A DNA stretch of 5,527 bases from an archaeon (lineage in GTDB: Archaea > Asgardarchaeota > Hermodarchaeia > Hermodarchaeales > Hermodarchaeaceae). Positions 5,386-5,527 of the stretch are shown here, piece after piece (position 1 is the stretch's first letter; each line of letters opens with the position of its first letter). The DNA is taken from assembly GCA_016550405.1 (NCBI GenBank), contig JABXGX010000170.1, positions 1 through 5,527 of the forward strand, written 5' to 3'. The notes beneath the pieces were generated by a model, which was given only the letters and a program-made list of their open reading frames with translations, ran no database searches and had not been told where the DNA came from. The position numbers and the translations under genes were made by a program.

Positions 5386-5527
5386 TTTTAAACAAAGAAA
5401 AATCCACAAAATTCTTCAAATACGTCGAAACCCAGTTCATCAAGTGGGCAAAGACTCAAGACCATATTCGTCTTGCCATGGTCGTAGGATCTCGAGCACG
5501 TAAGACGGCACCAGCGGATCAGTGGTC
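5382..5527 (+). CDS. Aminoglycoside 6-adenylyltransferase-like nucleotidyltransferase (5' part)
   Basis: The first 48 codons are in the window and the gene runs off the right edge. The fragment has an N-terminal amphipathic helix (about residues 8-27, with FIKWAKTQDHIRLA) leading into MVVGSRARKTAPADQW (33-48). That is the start of the nucleotidyltransferase core as seen in the ANT(6)/AadK streptomycin adenylyltransferase family (PF04439). There the Gly-Ser-Arg binds nucleotide phosphates and a following Asp-x-Asp pair binds metal. The Asp pair lies just past the edge and cannot be checked. Homologues transfer AMP to the 6-hydroxyl of streptomycin, but many archaeal and environmental members have no tested substrate. 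The ATG overlaps the stop of the AlkZ-like gene. Confidence 0.75.
   Translation, partial: MILNKEKSTKFFKYVETQFIKWAKTQDHIRLAMVVGSRARKTAPADQW

Overview
The window looks like ordinary chromosomal DNA of an anaerobic archaeon of moderate GC content. The main evidence is a complete archaeal-type gamma subunit of the acetyl-CoA decarbonylase/synthase complex (CdhE), TATA-like promoter elements, and Shine-Dalgarno sites of the AGGTGAT/GGAGG type. The combination of Wood-Ljungdahl chemistry, many bacterial-type accessory genes and a small atypical dual-specificity phosphatase would suit an Asgard archaeon such as a Thorarchaeote. That placement is a guess from gene content and was not tested.

Layout. 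(1) 1-1630, plus strand: a three-gene cluster with tiny gaps. It holds the 3' end of an unrecognised gene, a DUF7064/CrtC-AttH-like lipocalin-fold protein, and a DUSP23/VHZ-like phosphatase. (2) 1647-3926, minus strand, convergent with the first block and separated from it by only 16 bp: cdhE, and upstream of it a NAD kinase. The 97-bp spacer between these two carries a candidate promoter, a perfect 7-bp-arm palindrome and a strong ribosome binding site for cdhE. (3) 3927-4230: a divergent, AT-rich regulatory region of about 300 bp. (4) 4231-5527, plus strand: an AlkZ-like (HTH_42) DNA glycosylase gene, overlapping by ATGA the start of a truncated aminoglycoside 6-adenylyltransferase-like nucleotidyltransferase that runs off the window.

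How the genes fit together. CdhE handles corrinoid-bound methyl groups in acetyl-CoA synthesis or cleavage, and the NAD kinase makes NADP. They share a strand but cdhE appears to have its own promoter. The AlkZ-like/ANT(6)-like pair resembles a toxin or antibiotic tolerance unit (DNA repair of bulky alkyl lesions plus nucleotidylation of a small molecule), and its overlap implies translational coupling. No transposon, CRISPR array, tRNA or rRNA was found. The points most worth following up are the alphaproteobacterial-type NAD kinase in an archaeal context, the apparent loss of the general-acid aspartate in the VHZ-like phosphatase, the palindrome at the predicted cdhE transcription start, and the glycosylase/nucleotidyltransferase pair.
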